In this document: piece after piece, positions 61,749 to 64,000 of the stretch
Layout of the letters: every line of letters starts with the position of its first letter
How positions within the stretch are numbered: position 1 is the stretch's first letter
Assembly (NCBI RefSeq): GCF_900111515.1
Contig: NZ_FOHS01000003.1
Location: forward strand, 1 to 64,000
From: Hymenobacter actinosclerus
Lineage (GTDB): Bacteria; Bacteroidota; Bacteroidia; Cytophagales; Hymenobacteraceae
Reading direction: 5' to 3'
DNA: 64,000 bases
Program-made: the position numbers and the translations under genes
Notes under the pieces: generated by a model
What the model saw: only the letters and a program-made list of their open reading frames with translations
Databases searched by the model: none
Told to the model about the DNA's origin: nothing

Positions 61749-62189
61749 ATGCGTCTTTCTACTTTTGATTTTGTTCTGCGTCGGCTGTTGCCGGCCGCTG
61801 CCATGGTGTTCGTGCTCACCCTGTTTGCCCCTTCCCAGGCGAAGGCGCAAACCTGGCTGGTATCCACCGAAAGCTTCGTCAAGCTGGGCGTGGTGGATAA
61901 GTTCGGGCAACTGGGCGCCTTCACGGCCAAGTTTGTGGTAATCAGCCAGCGCAATGGCAAGGAGTACACGCTGGTTAAGGAAATTGAGAAGGGCCAGAAC
62001 GGCATCGACGTGGTGTACCCCTCGCTGGCCACCGAGGCCGATTACTTCAAGGCCAGCTCGGGTGAGGCCGGCACGGCGGCCCCCGGCTCCTACACCTGGG
62101 AGTGCCAGGTAAACGGCAAGAAAGTCGTGGGTGGCCGTTTCAGCTTCTCCGAAGTAGCCAACGACGTGAACCTGATAAGCAAACAATAG
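61749..62189 (+). CDS. Secreted hypothetical protein
   Basis: A 146-aa protein with a signal peptide (to APSQAKAQT). The mature part is a beta-rich single domain (TWLVSTESFVKLGVVDKFGQLGAFTAKFVVISQRNGKEYTLV, GSYTWECQVNGKKVVGGRFSFSEV), ending VANDVNLISKQ. No known family. A terminator follows and a thioredoxin gene is next. A role in the envelope is likely but unproven. Confidence 0.8.
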   Translation: MRLSTFDFVLRRLLPAAAMVFVLTLFAPSQAKAQTWLVSTESFVKLGVVDKFGQLGAFTAKFVVISQRNGKEYTLVKEIEKGQNGIDVVYPSLATEADYFKASSGEAGTAAPGSYTWECQVNGKKVVGGRFSFSEVANDVNLISKQ

Positions 62190-62224
62190 CCAGTGGTTTA
62201 GTCCGCTGCATTTGTCAGGCAATG

Positions 62225-62255
62225 AAAGCCCGGTGCCGCTGCACCGGGCTTTTTT
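62225..62255 (+). terminator. Terminator after 146-aa gene
   Basis: AAGCCCGGTGC-CGCT-GCACCGGGCTTTTTT is a compact hairpin with T-tract. Confidence 0.92.
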
Positions 62256-62285
62256 GCGTGCAGGTGCCCCGGCCGCCTACTTTTA
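62253..62285 (+). promoter_or_regulatory. Promoter of thioredoxin gene
   Basis: TTTG (62253-62256), 21-nt spacer, TACTTTTA (62278-62285). The -33 element overlaps the upstream terminator's T-tract. Confidence 0.5.
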
Positions 62286-62354
62286 CCGGGCAGCTTCGTA
62301 CAGACAGGCACCACCCGTTAGTGGGTCGGCAGCACACCTCATACTTCGCTCATT

Positions 62355-62663
62355 ATGCCTAAGAAATCCTTTTCCGAGCTCATCAACAGCCCCGGCATGC
62401 CGGTGCTGGTCGATTTTTATGCCGACTGGTGCGGGCCCTGCAAAACCATGGCCCCCATTCTGGAGCAGGTGGCCAGCCAGCACCAGGGCAAGCTCAAAGT
62501 CATCAAAATTGACGTTGATAAAAATCAGGCAGCGGCCCAGCAGTTCCGGGTCCAGAGTATTCCCACGCTCATCCTGTTTCACAAGGGCCAGCCGGTGTGG
62601 CGGCAGGCCGGCGTGGTGCCCGCCGCCCAAATCAGCCAGGCCATCCAGGGAGCAATGAAGTAG
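62355..62663 (+). CDS. trxA: Thioredoxin
   Basis: A 102-aa cytoplasmic thioredoxin. The active site WCGPC is at residues 25-29, the cis-proline is in QSIPTLILF, and the rest (VLVDFYADWCGPCKTMAPILEQVA) is standard. No signal peptide. The promoter at 62253-62285 gives monocistronic expression. It could serve ribonucleotide reductase and general disulfide reduction. Confidence 0.95.
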   Translation: MPKKSFSELINSPGMPVLVDFYADWCGPCKTMAPILEQVASQHQGKLKVIKIDVDKNQAAAQQFRVQSIPTLILFHKGQPVWRQAGVVPAAQISQAIQGAMK

Positions 62664-62728
62664 CCCAGCCGCGCCGGTTACGGTTCGGATCCGTCGGGCT
62701 GCGGGCAGTTGGTTGCAGGCTGTTTTAC

Positions 62729-62737
62729 GGGGGGGGG
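62729..62737 (+). repeat. Poly-G tract upstream of TonB receptor gene
   Basis: Nine consecutive G between thioredoxin and the TonB-dependent receptor, about 62 bp upstream of the -7 element. A tract of this length can vary by slippage. Confidence 0.9.
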
Positions 62738-62798
62738 CGGCACTGCCGGAAAGCAGCGGCAACATTCGACCCGGCGCCGGGTTTGCAGAACGCGGACT

Positions 62799-62806
62799 TA
62801 CCTTTG
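62799..62806 (+). promoter_or_regulatory. -7 element of TonB-dependent receptor gene
   Basis: TACCTTTG matches TAnnTTTG, 25 nt before the start codon. No standard -33 element. Confidence 0.6.
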
Positions 62807-62830
62807 TGCGCTACTGCTCGGTTAGGTTTG

Positions 62831-64000
62831 ATGAATTTACGGTTCGCCTTCGGGCTCTTTCTGCTGGCCTGCCTGCTGCTGCCCGCGGCCGCCTTTGCTC
62901 AGGTCCGGTACACGCTTGGTGGGCTGGTGAAAGCGGCCGGCACCGGCGAAACACTGCCCGGCGCCACCGTGGCCGTGCCCGCCCTGGGCCTGGGCGCTAC
63001 CGCCGACGAAACCGGGGCCTACCGCCTGGAGTTGCCCGCCGGCCGCTACCAGCTGGTGGTATCGTTTATCGGTTATCAGCCCCTGAGCCGCGACCTGAAC
63101 CTGACCCGCGACCAGCGCCAGAGCTTCCAGCTGCTGGCGGCCGGCAACGAGCTGGGCGAGGTAATTGTGCAGGGCAGCGGCACGCTGCAGCAGAAGCTGC
63201 AGACCACCCAGATGAGCGTGGAGCGCCTCACGGCCAAGGAGGCCAAACTGCTGCCCGCGCTGTTTGGCGAGGTGGATATTCTGAAAACGCTGCAGCTCAA
63301 GCCCGGCGTGCAGAACGGCGGCGAGGGCACCAGCGGCCTGTTTGTGCGCGGCGGCTCGGCCGACCAGAACCTGGTGCTGCTCGACGATGCGCTGGTGTAC
63401 AACCCCAGCCATTTATTCGGCCTGTTTTCGGTCTTCAACCCCGATGCCGTGCAGTCGGTGGATTTGTACAAGGGCGGGTTTCCGGCGCAGTACGGCGGCC
63501 GGCTCTCGTCGGTGGTCGATGTGAAGCTGCGGCCCGGCAACTCCGACAAGATTGGGGTAAGCGGCGGGCTGGGCCTGATTTCGTCGCGCCTGACGGTGGA
63601 AGGGCCGATTAAGAAGGGCAAGGGCGCGTTTCTGGTGGCCGGCCGTCGCACCTACTTCGACGTGTTTACGCGCCAGATCAACAACCTGAACAAAGACGAC
63701 CCCGACTTCAACCCCATTCCCGACTACTACTTCTACGATTTCAACGCCAAGGCCAACTACAAGCTGGGCGCCAAGGACGAGCTGTTTCTGAGCGGCTACC
63801 TGGGCAACGACGCGTTCAGTTTCGGCTCGGGGCAGGGTTTCAATTTCGATTTCAACTGGGGCAACCGGGTGGCGGCGCTGCGCTGGAGCCACCAGTTCAA
63901 TTCGCGGCTGTTTCTGAACACCACTGCCTCCTACACCGGCTACAAGTACGAAATCAGCAACAAGCTCGACCAGTTTTCCTTCAACCTGGCCTCCGACATC
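62831..64000 (+). CDS. TonB-dependent receptor, N-terminal part (runs off the window)
   Basis: At least 390 aa are visible. A signal peptide (to PAAAFAQ) is followed by a carboxypeptidase-regulatory-like domain (LGGLVKAAGTGETLPGATVAVP, YRLELPAGRYQLVVSFIGYQP). The plug domain then has LPALFGEVDILKTLQLKPGVQNGGEGTSGLFVRGGSADQNLVLLDDALVYNPSHLFGLFSVFNPDAVQSVDLYKGGFPAQYGGRLSSVV. It is an outer-membrane transporter, energised by TonB. The ligand is unknown. The 3' end lies beyond 64000, and the start is inferred from the ATG at 62831. Confidence 0.92.
   Translation, partial: MNLRFAFGLFLLACLLLPAAAFAQVRYTLGGLVKAAGTGETLPGATVAVPALGLGATADETGAYRLELPAGRYQLVVSFIGYQPLSRDLNLTRDQRQSFQLLAAGNELGEVIVQGSGTLQQKLQTTQMSVERLTAKEAKLLPALFGEVDILKTLQLKPGVQNGGEGTSGLFVRGGSADQNLVLLDDALVYNPSHLFGLFSVFNPDAVQSVDLYKGGFPAQYGGRLSSVVDVKLRPGNSDKIGVSGGLGLISSRLTVEGPIKKGKGAFLVAGRRTYFDVFTRQINNLNKDDPDFNPIPDYYFYDFNAKANYKLGAKDELFLSGYLGNDAFSFGSGQGFNFDFNWGNRVAALRWSHQFNSRLFLNTTASYTGYKYEISNKLDQFSFNLASDI

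Overview
The window comes from a GC-rich member of the Bacteroidota, most likely a Hymenobacter or close relative in the Cytophagales. The signs are: many genes preceded by the phylum-specific -7 element TAnnTTTG, a GLPGLI protein next to a TonB-dependent receptor, FAS1 and OmpA/PD40 envelope proteins, and strong G/C preference at third codon positions, which creates many long antisense shadow ORFs. The genus is inference; phylum and GC bias are read from the sequence.

Layout. 1-972: the 5' end of a 16S rRNA gene (minus strand), its leader and three tandem rrn promoters. 973-5475: minus-strand core genes purA, a STAS protein, a Fur-family regulator and a bifunctional Rel/SpoT. 5796-9772: tRNA-Leu(TAG), then the protein-quality set tig, clpP, clpX. 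9773-10610: gene-poor and unusual, with an AT-richer stretch, a tRNA/tmRNA-like 3' end with its own terminator and a MITE-like inverted-repeat element. 10611-12332: flavohemoprotein and an NsrR-like Rrf2 regulator, with the same palindrome in front of both. 12428-18098: a TolC/HlyD/MFS tripartite efflux operon divergent from an AraC regulator. 18118-25911: TerC, Rnk-like factor, SDR, a run of four secreted proteins (SdiA-regulated-like, haem-degrading-like, 5-hydroxyisourate hydrolase, META) and a two-component system. 26015-32161: GNAT, aspartase, outer-membrane protein, FAS1 lipoprotein, a serine-less alpha/beta hydrolase.

32364-39229 is the most interesting block: S-adenosylmethionine decarboxylase, a DUF4178-type protein, a tiny membrane protein, DUF350, a membrane-embedded spermidine synthase, a Tat-exported flavin oxidoreductase and a polytopic membrane protein. 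Together they look like a membrane-located polyamine system. 39335-48759: assorted envelope and regulatory genes, including a lectin/PD40/OmpA fusion, a LuxR response regulator, an APC permease and a CstB-like persulfide dioxygenase-rhodanese. 48864-59601: sbcD and sbcC, unusually separated by nhaA and by a lower-GC GLPGLI/TonB locus that carries a frameshifted 64-codon peptide gene. 59841-64000: a conserved unknown, a small HNH protein, a secreted protein, thioredoxin and the start of another TonB-dependent receptor.

Running through the whole window is a family of about 100-bp intergenic inverted repeats (nine copies) with a fixed outer arm and a variable but internally complementary inner arm. 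Several copies sit inside operons and are flanked by unrelated simple repeats that are often themselves inverted. Other hairpin families, including a perfect 39-bp palindrome, add to this.
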